Source: Megaleporinus macrocephalus
Taxonomy: Eukaryota; Chordata; Actinopteri; Characiformes; Anostomidae
Assembly (NCBI GenBank): GCA_021613375.1
Contig: CM038719.1
Coordinates: 35,112,247-35,176,246 of the forward strand
Length of the DNA stretch: 64,000 nt
Reading direction: 5' to 3'
Shown: positions 12,323-38,225 of the stretch, piece after piece
Position numbering within the stretch: position 1 is the first letter of the stretch
Layout of the letters: every line of letters begins with the position of its first letter
Program-made: the position numbers and the translations under genes
The notes under the pieces: model-generated
The model's input: only the letters and a program-made list of their open reading frames with translations
What the model was told of the DNA's origin: nothing
The model's database searches: none

Positions 12323-12944
12323 CAGTGTAAGGGTATATCCAGCTTTGTGTTTTTTTTTTATTATTTAGACCACATTCAGGCATGGTGCACAGGTTATGAT
12401 GGACACCTTTAACTTGCATAATGCAGTATAACAGTATGCAGTTTTTAATTATAAAAGATTGAAATTTGCAATTACTCAAATTAGATCATGATCTCAAAAT
12501 CACTAACAGGTGTAATTGTTCAATCGTATATGCAAGGTAAAAAATCTGTCCCAACACTAGTGACAAAATATGCACAGATAGGCTTTTGAATGTCTGTCAT
12601 GCTCAAATTAAGCCATTGTGAGCCAAATCTGCTTACAGAGAAAAACATTACATTTTGTATTACACAGGTTTTTTAGAATAAAACCAGTCAAATGAATTGT
12701 TACCACATGAAGTGACACGCATACACACAAGCTTACATCCCTCAGTTCAGTGATGGCATTAAATACAGTCTTCAAATCCTTTATACTAGAGAACAAGCCT
12801 GATTTAATATCTATTGACACAATAATAATAATCCTGTAATCTTGTATTAATAACACAATAATAATCAGTTAGCTTAGTTCTAAAATAAATAATGGACCTG
12901 AATGTCTGCTGCTCTGTGCTATATTGTCCTGTACTGTATTCTCT

Positions 12945-13165
12945 GCTCCAGTGTTGTTGTTGTAGCACTTCTAGCACATCAGAAATTTTTTATTAAGGTT
13001 CCTGGAAATATTGCTGATGTTTTGAATTTAACACCTGTTTTTTGTTTTTCTGTCAGTTCTTTCAGTTGGTCAAAATTTAGCGTCCTGCTTTTCAGGCTCT
13101 TTTTCATTTCTCGTTTCTGCTCACAGTAGCTGAACGGAACTCTGTATGAACATTCTAGAAACAAA
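12945..13165 (-). promoter_or_regulatory. Recurrent downstream element, copy 2 (degraded)
   Basis: Homologous over the middle part (CACCTGTTTT, then the TTTCAGTT-GGTCAAAATTTAGC stretch). CAGCTG is absent and the Ets-IRF site is mutated to a GAAATGAAAA-like string. Confidence 0.3.
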
Positions 13166-14929
13166 TTTGTTACAACAGAAATGGTTATCCAGCCTTCTAG
13201 CTATTTATTCTACCCATCAGATGGTCCTACCTAGCACGCAAATATCAGTAATACAGTAACTCAGTAACTTTTGTAGTGTTTTAATGTTCATTCAGTTCAG
13301 ACTTCTACAGATCACCACTTGCCACCTGATATGCTGATTTAGGCTCTTTTATTAATAGTTTATATTAATTTTAATGCTGGTAACACTTTCCTATAAAGAC
13401 ATTCACCAACTTCCTGTTCAAATTTTCTCTTCACTCTAAATGCTACAGTAGTTACATTCTGGAATTATAATATCTGCTGCTCTATTTAAGTTTGAATGAA
13501 AACATTTCAACAAGAAGCTGACAAGTAAGAAGCTTATTTCAACCTCAAGGTTTTACAAGTGGTGGTGTTTTTTGTTAAGCTATTTAAATATCCTACATGG
13601 AGTTTTATTCACTGAGAAATGTGCTAAGAAAGGATTCTTTCTCTTTCTGTGTCATCCAGCCAGTGCTATAGTGCTACCATATTTAAGCTACCACTTCCGC
13701 ATATAAACTTGAAAGGCACATGTGGTTTGTGTGGGGTTTGTGCATTCTGGCCTACTGTAGAAGCATGGCGGTGGCAGTGTTTGCTGGAAGAGGACCTGCT
13801 CCTATGTAGATATGCAAGGCTCTTTCTAAGCCAATGGAAACACAATGATTTGTAGTTGCAGGTAATTATACACTAGTGAAAACATAGTTTTGTATTTTAT
13901 ATTCCATTTCTATTTCTGCTAACACATCGTTATCCATCTGCAGGACTATTCTTTATCTGCACACAGCTCAGTTTTCAGGGGATATTTCTAAAGATATTAA
14001 ATATAAGATATTCCACATGCATAAGGAAAGAGAAAATTAAAGAAAACAATTATTTAACAGCTATAGAGAAAAGAGGATTCCAAACAACTGCTTAACCACC
14101 AAAACCTTTCTGATTGTGTAAAGATGTTCCAGAGTCTAGAAGTTCCAGAACTGGAGGCCTTACCTTTCCATCAATGTGGTGATAAAACCTTGTCATAGCC
14201 AATGAAGCAGGTAAACCTGTAGACACCTGAATTACGTACCCTAATGCTGGTTTAACTTGGTTGAAGTTTTGCCAATCACTTGACCACCACTGGTCAAGTT
14301 GTTTTTGCATCATTTTGTAATGGCCTCAGGAACTGTTCAACAGCTTTGCATGTCCGCTCAAAATACAATTAATGCAATTTCTTTATTTACTTCAGCTTTT
14401 GTGACACTAGAGGGCACTAGCCTACTTGTTTTACTGAATGTACATTAGTCTGGACTCAGTCTGAATCAGATCAGAATCAGAATCATTTATTTTGATGATT
14501 ATGTCACACAAACAAATGTAGAACAGCAAGAATTGTTTTTCATATACAGGGAAATTTCATATCAATGGACAAATATCAATCAATCAAAATCAATGATAAA
14601 ACAAAAATCAATCAGAAGATAAAAGGTATACACCTCTACAAAAAAAGTCAAATCATCAAAAAGAAGTAATTACATTCCAAGAAAAATATTGAAATCCATT
14701 GACATATTTCAATGACTCAATTACCAAACGACCAAAATGGATCAGGTCAGTTTATATATATAAATATTACATAACAGACATGAAAACAGGAAACAGGAAA
14801 GAGCACCAAGTTTACTGTTGAGGGAGAAGCTGTGGAACTGGTGGAAAGCTTTGGCCTACTTGGACCAAATATTAACAACAAAAATGTCACAGGCTAGCTT
14901 GAGAATATCTTCACATGCAATGATCAGAA

Positions 14930-15240
14930 AGATACAGTTGTTCAGACTTTGGTATTCTCTGTGGCTCTTTGTGGATGTGAAAGCTGGAAAATAAACAAGC
15001 AAGGCAGGAAAAACAGAGATGCCTTTAGACTTGCTGGTGAAAGTTTTTCTAAACCTAAACAAAAACCCAGATAACCAAACTAAAGCTACCTTAGAACAAA
15101 TTCTGAAGAGAACCAATTCATTGGAAAGGACCATGATACTTGGAAGAGGATGATCTATAAGCAAGATGGATGGATACAAGGAATTATGACAGCCACACAG
15201 CAGCCTGGAGACCCAATCAGAAGACAGGATATGTTACTGG
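14930..15240 (+). mobile_element. LINE (RTE-like) reverse-transcriptase 3' fragment, degraded
   Basis: Plus-strand translation contains CESWKINKQGR and RTNSLERTMILGRG followed by a stop, resembling the C-terminal part of RTE/BovB-type ORFs. Several stops; no other part of the element is seen. Confidence 0.4.
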
Positions 15241-16504
15241 ATATATATATCCAGAAACACTGTACATTTCAGGAGTCAGAAATTATCGATAGCACCTAAC
15301 AACAACAACAATAACAATAATAAAAATAATAATTTTCCCATTGAATTTTGTGTGTGGGTTATGGCTACAGGATTCAAAGTACACATTATTATCTATGCCC
15401 TAGTTAGAGATAAGAAAAATAAAAAAAATGGAATTAAAGTAGTAATTAAAAAAATATTTCTGGTAATGAGACTTAAGTCAGTACATTTGTAGTTATTGAT
15501 AGGTTAGTTTCAAGTTGTTGTCTTAATAAGGCTTAATAAGTACATGATAATAAACACTTAACATGATATGAAAAGTATTAAGATGTATAACAGTGCTCTG
15601 GAAATGACACCCTGGATATTACTAATGAAAGCAGCAATCTCCAGCCTGTGAATGATCAACCACTGGCTTATTAAGCACATTATGAAATCAGCAGAATTGA
15701 TAATTGGTAAAAAAGAGAATTACTCATCAAAAATCAATAATGTTGCTATGTAATACTCAAATGTAGGCCAAACAACCACATGCAAAATGCTCTCTTTACC
15801 AGTTTTACTAACCTTCCATCCAAACGTTTCAGTGCCCAGCTGACAGCAGATGCGTCAGCAGATGGTTTTTGGGCTCCCTTGAGATTTAATGTTCAAACGC
15901 TTGAGAAGATCTCTTGAGAATATTAAAATACACAACAGGATACAGACAACAGAGTGGTACAGGAGCGAGACTGGCCTATCAATTCTCGTCCATGCATGTT
16001 AAACATCAGATGCAAAACATATAATATCTAAAGAGTAAATATAGCTTATTATTTACAAACACTGAATAGAGCAGAAATGAACTGTGTTTGTAAGTGAGAT
16101 GTTTCAATCAACTTTAAAGTTTAATGAACCCCATAATGTGAAGGCTGCATACCAGATAATGGTTTTCCTAGAACCCTATATCCAAACCAAGAACTATTTA
16201 GAACCTTGTTTATAACACTGCAGGAAAACAAATGTGCTAACCAGCTTCTTGTGGAGCGCCACATGTTACTGGAAGCATTTTCTCTATGAAAAAGTATAGA
16301 CTGCTTAAGACTTCAAACTGTTGACCGAATGGTGGTGGATGGGTAGGTGAGCAGGGTTAGCATTATGGAGAATTATTAACAGCCCACTACTTTCTAAAAT
16401 TATTTAAGATTATTTTGGGAGGGTGTAGGATAGTTATGTAATGTTTAAAGCAATAACAACTTAAATAAATAAACATAATGAATAAATACTCATTTGTAGT
16501 GGGG

Positions 16505-16715
16505 GAGCTTCTTGTCAGCTGGCCATCTGAAGATCATGTGGTTATAGAATAATTTGTCTTTTCGGTTCACACAAGCATAACAGATGTTTACATAAAAGCT
16601 CCTGATGCTGCCAATGTCTTGACACCTGTTTTTACTGTTCTTTCAGCTGAGCAAAGACATTGCATGTGAAAGCAGAACAGATGTATATATGAACTTTCTG
16701 GAAAGACTTGTTTAA
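16505..16715 (-). promoter_or_regulatory. Recurrent downstream element, copy 3 (cluster A)
   Basis: CAGCTG 16516-16521 and CATCTG 16524-16529, CACCTG near 16623, CAGATG near 16678. A deletion of about 55 bp relative to the cluster C copy removes the Ets-IRF site. Confidence 0.4.
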
Positions 16716-17365
16716 TATGTTTTCTGGCCTTTATGTAAATTATAATAAGGGATGGAGTTTACTTGTAGATCCTGCACTGAGAAATACGTTATATGTTTTG
16801 TTGTTTTTCTGATTTTAGCAGTTTACTGCCCAATTCCTATTTATTTCCTAAGCTCAACATTAAAAAACCCAATTAATTTATGTTTGTTATTATTGTTATT
16901 ATTTATTGTTATTGTATTATTATTGTTATTATTTATTGTTTCTATAAAACCTTTTTTTAATTATAGGTTTTCTAACATTCACATTCATGTCACATTTGTT
17001 TCTAGTTGTTTTTACCTAATGTACATATGAGATATATGGCAGAAAGCTGTGCCCACCAGGCCCCTAATCCCACCTGTACCTGCCTTAAAACTCCTGCCTG
17101 TGTGATATGTTTATACCAGTTTATTTTGGAAAATCAATATAATCATGATGTAAATGTGATATTAACGAGTTAAATGATTTTCATGTCAAATTAAATTAAA
17201 CCTTCCTTGACTCTGAATGGACAGAACACATTCTGATGTTATTGTTCTAACAAGCTGTTAATGCTAACATTGAGGAAGAGGGACTGTACACTTTCAATTT
17301 AGTGTAATTACTGAACTCTGTATTGCGTCACAGAACCAAGACAAAAAGCTTCTTCTATTTGTTTC

Positions 17366-17371
17366 TTTATT
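17366..17371 (-). terminator. Poly(A) signal AATAAA, membrane IgD of cluster A
   Basis: AATAAA on the minus strand about 135 nt after the TM2 stop; equivalents occur after TM2 in clusters B and C and after the relic at 9 kb. Confidence 0.55.
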
Positions 17372-17504
17372 TCAGTTGAAAGTACAAGAATATATACAAG
17401 AAATCTTCACTCTGACATTTAAACAGAGAAAGTATAAGCAGAAAGCAGACAGACTTTTAGAAAATATGGGAGACAAGAATTTCTCCATTATGCATCATTC
17501 TTCA

Positions 17505-31504
<14,000 letters not shown>

Positions 31505-31559
<55 letters not shown>
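31505..31559. repeat. (GA)n tract at the Cmu1 acceptor of cluster A
   Basis: Pure GA dinucleotide repeat; polypyrimidine on the coding strand. Confidence 0.95.
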
Positions 31560-31563
<4 letters not shown>

Positions 31564-32665
31564 GGCATAGAGAAGGTTCATAAACAACACACAGTATAGT
31601 ATAATATAGTATAATAATACTATAATACAGTATAACACAGCCAGGATATAGTGATTTTAGTTTTACTATAATATTCTAACAATTAATACAAAAAAAAAAT
31701 TATACATATTTAATCAAATTCAATCAATTTAATCAAATACTTATCTCATTTCAAGGGCATAGATTTACTCTTGACATTGGTGAGGACCTATGAAGCTACC
31801 ACGCCACGCCCCTGTCCCGGTTTATCCCTGTTTTTGTGGATTTTTTTATCTTTGCTCCATGACAAAACGACAAAGAACTGATATATTACATATGCTGTTC
31901 TATGTACTTTTCACCTACTCAGAATAACAAGTTAGAATTTAACCAACAAAACAAACCAAGTACCAACATTTTCTCAGAGCCCAGCTAACAATAACAGGTC
32001 CTGAGGACGTCTGTGAAACAGGTCTCATACATCAAGGCTAACACATTAGCACTGCCTAACCTGCTACTGATGTCCACAAAACCAAAGCAACAAGAAAAAA
32101 ATACATAAACCATCAATACATACATTATTAATACATTAGCATTAATAAAAGTAGGACCACAGCTTGTTATTCGTAGCTACAGACGATGTTAGCCTGCTGT
32201 ATGCTGAGCGCCAAAGCCGAGTGTTGCCATTGACGATATGATGGTGGACTCATTTCATTAGTGAACTAGACTTTAAGTGACTCTTTAAAAATAGCATTTT
32301 TGGCTGTTATCCTTACTCACTTTTCACACCCATGTGTCTCCCACGCTGCACCTGAGTCTTACACAGTGAGTCTCATATGACTGGAAAGTTCTCCTTCCAG
32401 TTTTGGCGCCGTTAACAACCAAACACAGCTACAGAGTCTCACGTGACAGGAGGGAACGGCACAGCCAATCACAATGGCCGTATATGTTACTGCGAGGTAG
32501 GACTCCAGTAGAGCATCTAACCCTTTCTGCACCTCTACGTTAATGAGACGTTGACAGATCGATCAAATTATTGGTGGGGACAATTTAGTAATCGCTGGAT
32601 ATTAGTGGGTACACGTCACTTGCAGTCACGTGACCTTGATTTATTTTACTTATATTTGGGATACA

Positions 32666-32666
32666 A

Positions 32667-32697
<31 letters not shown>

Positions 32698-32709
32698 ATA
32701 ATAATAATA
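32666..32709. repeat. (CAA)n(TAA)n microsatellite, block X
   Basis: Trinucleotide run; matching sites at 45817-45873 and 49185-49280. Confidence 0.9.
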
Positions 32710-33398
32710 CACTTCAAAGGTGACTCTTTACACATACAGTTGTACGCACCAGTTTGGGCGCCCCGCTGAAACAACATATTACTATAACTATTACTATACT
32801 ATAAATATAACTAAGTGAAAATAAGTAAACACATCTTCTACTCAGTTAATGCTGATTTACGACATTTAGCATAAATATAATGCGTCTTGTGCAAAACTCT
32901 GAGCACATTTTAGATTTTGGCTCCAAAATACTTACAATCTATGATCTACAGTTTGCTCGCAGTTGCAGTTTCGAACAATTACAAAATAATTAACTGTCTG
33001 AACTTTAGTTTATTTTTAACCCAAACTCAGAGACCGGTCTTTGTTTTAGAAACCTGCTTTAAATGCACAAATCTGACGCTGTATGATAAAAGTTCAATGT
33101 TTAACACCGCATGCAAAAAGTTGCCTTCAATGCCGCTTAATGAAGATAAACTTTACACTCGCCTGGAATGTATGACGTAAGACACATCTGTATACATACA
33201 ACTTACATTTCTTTGTTGTTAGATTTATTGGATTTTATTGTGCTTTACAATAAGCGAAAAAGAAATGAATGTTTTATCCTACAACAATAAAGTACTGACT
33301 ATATTTAAGCAATCCTTTAATGTTAAATATATCACTTACTATTTTAAAATCAAATTAGCAGTGTCCAATATGATGTTGGAATAATTAAGATTCATATA

Positions 33399-33399
<1 letters not shown>

Positions 33400-33433
<34 letters not shown>
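33400..33433. repeat. (TA)n microsatellite, J-C intron of cluster A
   Basis: Short here; the same site is expanded at 46.64 and 49.97 kb. Confidence 0.95.
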
Positions 33434-33435
<2 letters not shown>

Positions 33436-34070
33436 GAATATTATGTGAGGACATCTATGACCACCTGACGAGAAAATTTATTGACGAAAAAAAAACATTT
33501 TTAAATGTGAGGATTTAGCACAAGTATAAACTAAAATAGATTTTAATAATTTTTTTTTGCTTTGCGTTTTTTTCCATTAGCAATTGTATTGTATTTAAAA
33601 AAAATAACCCTGCTTTCTTTTGGCACACTCTATCGTGCAAAAAGACTCAATGTCTGTTCATCTATCTATCTAATAACGTGCAAATAATCCACACTTTCAT
33701 TAGTAGTTAATGTGAAGATCTTTTATTCTCCCTACAAAATGAAGTAGAGGTTTTTTTGTGGAAGATCCTGATAGAAACCTGGTCAGAGCGATATAAAGTT
33801 AAAGAAATGAACACCAGCATCTTTACAACCACCGTAATGCTGATCGATATTATTTCTAATTCAAAGCGTTTTAGTTTGAGCAATCAAATCTAATCTTAGT
33901 CTAATATCATGTTCTTATTTAGTTTCTTAGCTGTTGTTTTAGTTCTAGATCACATTGAACACACTTCAGTTACTGAATTTATTCTTAATGAACCGTTTGG
34001 TCTGGATTTTAAAGCGAAGACTGACAAACTTGTTATTCAATTATAAACGTTATTTAAGATCATTTCCTAG

Positions 34071-34116
34071 CTGAACTGACGGTCACTGAGGTTCCTTTCC
34101 CCCAGTAGTAGCAAAA
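34071..34116 (-). pseudogene. JH segment of block X, broken splice donor
   Basis: Copy of the block Z J with one extra base in a homopolymer run; same CTAGG donor lesion and same AACAGTG heptamer (34117-34123), 23-bp spacer, nonamer ACAATATAC (34147-34155). It is the only recognisable JH directly upstream of cluster A. Confidence 0.8.
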
Positions 34117-34206
34117 AACAGTGATGAACTACCCCCCACTACCCGCACAATATACTACACACACTAGAGTTCCCGAGTTATACGTGCAGCGTCTGTTTCT
34201 AATAAA

Positions 34207-34240
34207 TTGGCTCTTACCTGCGCAAAGACAGTGTCTACCT
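34207..34240 (-). pseudogene. JH relic in block X (Y2 equivalent, body deleted)
   Basis: The donor side (cttacct on the plus strand) joins directly to sequence that in block Y lies beyond the RSS (gcgcaaa, then the gacagtgtctacc flank). The J coding part and heptamer are missing. Confidence 0.55.
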
Positions 34241-34389
34241 TTACACACTGTATACGCGTTTCCTATAAATATTATTATTATTATTTATAGCGTTTAATAT
34301 AAATATTATTATCGTTAAAGTTTTCACTGGGGGTTTATAGTAGTGTTGCTCATATTTATCCAAACCATGCCCTAAGTAATAATAAACAA

Positions 34390-34604
34390 GTGTTGTGCCG
34401 AATTTAGCACCCCCGCCAGGAAAAGCACCCCTCTCGGGAGCGCACGCTCTGTCGCTTGAATCGAAAGCTGAGATAATCCGCTGACATTACTTTGTTTGTT
34501 TTGACCAAATACACTTAAATACGTCTCATTTCACTAACCAATGTACGTACGCGCTCCCGAGAGGGGTGCTTTTCCTGGCGGGGGGTGCTAAATTCGGCAC
34601 AACA
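34390..34604. mobile_element. MITE-like element with long terminal inverted repeats, block X
   Basis: The first 50 or so bases (GTGTTGTGCCGAATTTAGCA and onward) recur inverted at the other end (34551-34604). About 110 bp of unrelated sequence lies between, with no ORF. Non-autonomous DNA transposon; family not identified. Confidence 0.75.
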
Positions 34605-34605
34605 C

Positions 34606-34626
34606 CCGGACCTACTTACCAGAGCT
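34606..34626 (-). pseudogene. JH relic in block X (Y1 equivalent, donor end only)
   Basis: The plus-strand string cctacttaccagagct matches the donor end of Y1, then diverges; the rest of the J is missing. It abuts the MITE at 34390-34604. Confidence 0.5.
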
Positions 34627-34993
34627 TACCAAATACGTATAATACACATACTAATAATACACATGTATTATTAACGTACAGCATCTGTTTCGGGTTGGGC
34701 CGGATTTCAAGTAAGAGATTTTAATGTACACAGTACAAACTGATTTGGAGTCAGTAGAAGAAAATAAATAACTGACCTGCTGTCTTAAACTGTCTTTAAT
34801 ATTATTATTAACTTCAAATAATGAATTAAGCGAGAATGACACACTGTAACTGTTCTGTTCACTGAAACTGCCAGTTTAGTCACTAGTACATGTTTGTTTG
34901 TCAGTGAATTTTCCTTTTTTGACAGAAATTTCACGCACTGACACGTTTTCTTTCTCAATTTTCTCAAAACATGCACTCCCTATTTCTCGTATA

Positions 34994-35028
<35 letters not shown>

Positions 35029-35074
35029 CTGAGAGAGAGAGTGAGAGAGAGAGTGAGAGTAAGAGAGAGAGAGC
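34994..35074. repeat. (TC)n-(GA)n inverted simple repeat, block X
   Basis: A TC run is followed directly by a GA run, so the two can pair as a hairpin. Confidence 0.85.
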
Positions 35075-35075
35075 G

Positions 35076-36694
35076 TGGTGAGAGAATATTGCAATCACAT
35101 GACTAGAACTTCAGTTTAACTACAAATTAAATACATGTTAAAACTTTATTTTTATTTTTTAATAAAAAAACCCGCACGCACACACACAAACAAACAGCTT
35201 TGCTAAATCATGTTTTCTAAAATCTCCTTCATTTCTTACTTATTTCTTAAATGTATTATTTACAAATAGCCAATGAGGCGAGCTGGTAATAAAATGCTAC
35301 AAGCTAATGCTAGCTAAGTTAAGGTCAGCATATTTTACGACCTACCTTCTCGAAAATGTCCTCATCCTCCTTAGATATCTTTCTTGACCTTTGTTTGGTT
35401 CAGTTCTTCACAGGGACATCCATCTTCATATGAATCAAATATAAAATCTGCTACATCCATAATTAAAAAAGTGATGGAACTCTGTAGAGCTGCCCATCAG
35501 TACCAGATCCACACCATCACACTGAATTCGATATGCTAATCCCTTGAGACTGAGGTCAGCCTCTCATTTGAATGTCCATTCCTTCATAAACAGAGCAGCA
35601 GTTACAGACCAGCACATCTGAATGAACTGCTACAGAAGTTAAGCTCCATCTCTTCTCCCTCCTGTATCTCCATGACAAGTTACAAATCTGGTGCAGATCC
35701 ACTTAGAGTAGGTGCCGCTGATTAAATCCCTAAATTACAACAGATATACAGTTAATAAGCACATATAGGAGCGCTTTGTAGTTCTACAGTTACAGACTGT
35801 AGTTCATCTGTTTCTCTGTATACTCTGTTACCCTGTTCTACAATGGTCAGGACCCCCACAGGACCACCACAGTGCATGTATGTTTTCGGTGGTGCATCAT
35901 TCCCAGCACTGCAGTGACATTACAGTCACTACAGTCCAACCAGCCAAAAATATCAAGCCAAGAGTATCTTGTGGGCAGCATCCTGATGATGATCTATCTA
36001 TCTTTAAAAAATATGACAGTCTTAAAACCTGTACAGATTGGAGTGTTTATTATAGTGGACAGTGAGTGTGTATGGGTGCTTTAGATCAAATATAGGCACT
36101 GTGTACAGGTTTTAAGACTGTCATATTTTTTGGGATCAAATGAAACATTTAAAAAAAATTTTTATAAATATAAATGAGGGAATTTCCAATTAACTTTTAA
36201 TTATAGCTTAAAGCCATCAGTTCAATGCTATCAATAACATCATATGCAGCCCCCAAAATCCTTAATACTTTGTGATAATGATACATGAGTTTCATTTTGT
36301 TCTTGTTTTATGAACAGTCCAAAAGAAGACAGAATAAGGATGATGAAAAGTAATCTTACCCCATAATCTAAAAAATGAGATTGGTTGTCTGAATATGTGA
36401 TCATTAGAGTGTTTCTTGGAGAGTGTATATGAAGTATTTTGATTTTAAATGACTTGTTTTACTTATATGTCCAGTAATAAAAATGATAAGCCACTACATA
36501 TTAATAGTCAGTGAGGCGTAAGTTAATATAGAGACCATAACATGATATTTACCTTTCCAGTTAATAAAATATATTAATATAGTGTAATGCTCCGTTTACT
36601 ATTCAATGTATTTACTGGGACAGGATCAATAAAATAAATTTAAAGTAAAAGCAAAACCTCTTTTATATAAAATGACACCTTCACATTGGAGGTG
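35076..36694. other. Intergenic DNA between clusters B and A
   Basis: 35.1-35.58 kb matches 51.75-52.23 kb (distal flank of the J block). 35.85-35.95 kb carries a common fish repeat string (cagcactgcagtgacatt). The inverted repeat at 36.0-36.13 kb follows. No D segment found. Confidence 0.5.
36006..36131. repeat. 29-bp perfect inverted repeat with 68-bp loop
   Basis: Arms 36006-36034 and 36103-36131 (core ATGACAGTCTTAAAACCTGT). Possible small transposon remnant; no known family recognised. Confidence 0.7.
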
Positions 36695-36950
36695 CTTATT
36701 GCCAGCTGACCATCTGCAGACCATGTAACTGAGGAATCATTTGCCTTGATAGTCTCTGTTCATACAAGCAGAACACACATGTTTAAATAAAGTTCCTGCA
36801 AATATGAACAATGTTTTGACTTTAACGGCTGTTTTATTTCAGTTCTTTCGTTTCATCAAAATGTAACATCTTGATTTTCAGGCTCTCTTTCACTTCCCGT
36901 TTATGCTCTCTGTAGCAGAACAGATCTGTTGAAGAGGTTTCTAGAAAGAC
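36695..36950 (-). promoter_or_regulatory. Recurrent downstream element, copy 4 (cluster B)
   Basis: CAGCTG 36703-36708, CATCTG 36711-36716, minus-strand GGAAGTGAAA at 36897-36888. Lies 1.3 kb 3' of TM2 of cluster B. Confidence 0.4.
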
Positions 36951-38071
36951 GTTTGAACTCAGCACCTGTTTTCTTGCCTTTAAAACTTATTAAATGTTGG
37001 GGTTTATTGAGAAGTACTGTTATATGCAAAAGTTTGCTAATTAAATGAAATGCTTTGTTGATTTTTTAAGTGAAAATAGGTCTACAGAGGACACACTTCG
37101 GTATGGCTGTTTTTTGTACATTTTATGTTATTTGAATTTGAAATACTTTGTGTTTTTGAGCCTGAAACACAGATTCTTGCTCTGCAAACTTACTATTCAA
37201 AATTCAACTTATATATAATATAAAAAATAATAAAATGATATAATAAAAAAACATTAACTTTTTAAGTTAAAACAACTATTTAAAAAAAATTATATTACAA
37301 AATATGTGCTAGAATTTTTGTACAGGGCACATTTTGTACAATAACTTATTCAGCAATTAAAGTTAGTAGTGCATTAACTAATACTGAAGTGTGTTCTATG
37401 TTCTCTATGAAATAAAAAATCATTTCAATTGACCAGATGTGCTGTTTTTATGTCACAATGTTACATTTACATTGAAATGTATGCAATAATACATGCAGAT
37501 TAAGTCTGTAATGTTATCATTGCCTTATTAGGAAGATATCTTGGCATTAGTCTATATTATAATATCGCAACTACATTCATAGTAAATAATTGTATTTCCT
37601 GTACAACAAAGTAAACAATGTCCGGTTAAAATTAAATATATATTGAATTAAAATAAAAGTTTTATCAATATTATACTTATACCTTTTGGAAATAGATTCA
37701 CAATTTTTCCCTTCTAAATTTTGGACCTACAGGATTTTGTTCCAATAGCAATTTTTAGTGCACATTTTTTATTTATTTTCTGTGTAAAACAAATTGAAAC
37801 AAATTGAAAAAAGCTTAAAATAGAAAATATGAGATGTGCGTTAAATATTTGTACAGGGTGCATTTTATGCTTTACATGGTTTTCAAAATGTTCAATAAAT
37901 GTTCAAATAAACACAATTTTTGTATGCAAACTTAGGCCAGTATTCCTGCTTTTCCTCTTTTGTAGTTTCTAGACATTCTAACACAGTTTTACTTAAACAC
38001 AACATATAATATAATTCATAAATATTGTACTGCTCGATTAAATCAAAGCAAAACAGTTATTTATAAAATCT

Positions 38072-38077
38072 TTTATT
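38072..38077 (-). terminator. Poly(A) signal AATAAA, membrane IgD of cluster B
   Basis: AATAAA on the minus strand about 140 nt after the TM2 stop, in the position equivalent to cluster A. Confidence 0.5.
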
Positions 38078-38216
38078 CTTAAATTAGGATAAAAAGTATA
38101 AGAAGAACATCTTCCCATTTACAAACAGAAAATATCAGCAGATAAACAAACAGATTAGAGAGAATATGGAAGATAACAGTCAATGAATGTCTCCATTAGC
38201 TTGTCAGTCTTTATCA

Positions 38217-38225
38217 TTATTTTAT
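38217..38225 (-). CDS. ighd: IgD TM2 exon coding part, cluster B (IK-stop)
   Basis: After TTTTCAG the frame reads Ile-Lys-stop; one residue shorter than in A and C because the third codon is TAA instead of TCA. The minisatellite at 38.27-39.99 kb lies in the intron just upstream. Confidence 0.65.
   Translation of the reverse strand: MK

Larger units (their letters stand above)
11281..12944. other. Intergenic DNA with two (TA)n runs
   Basis: 11880-12240 repeats part of 4205-4400 (aatgttgttctcccttttat and following), flanking each (TA)n run. No coding signal. Confidence 0.5.
13166..17365. other. Paralogous downstream block of cluster A
   Basis: Co-linear with 52.25-55.1 kb over most of its length. 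Extra material at about 14.46-15.35 kb (LINE fragment and a short cagaatcag-type repeat) is absent from the cluster C copy. No gene seen. Confidence 0.65.
31560..34070 (-). other. J-Cmu1 intron of cluster A (block X)
   Basis: Co-linear with 45.64-47.6 and 49.06-50.65 kb except for about 900 bp at 31745-32640 found only here. Includes the 87-codon frame at 32917-33180. Confidence 0.6.

Noticed and set aside
12902..13164. Overlapping short frames around 13.0 kb and at 7.4-7.7 kb
   Set aside because: They lie in the recurrent downstream element, and the five copies share no common reading frame.
35850..35960. CACAGTG heptamer-like site at about 35868
   Set aside because: No nonamer at 12 or 23 bp; it sits in a common dispersed repeat string.
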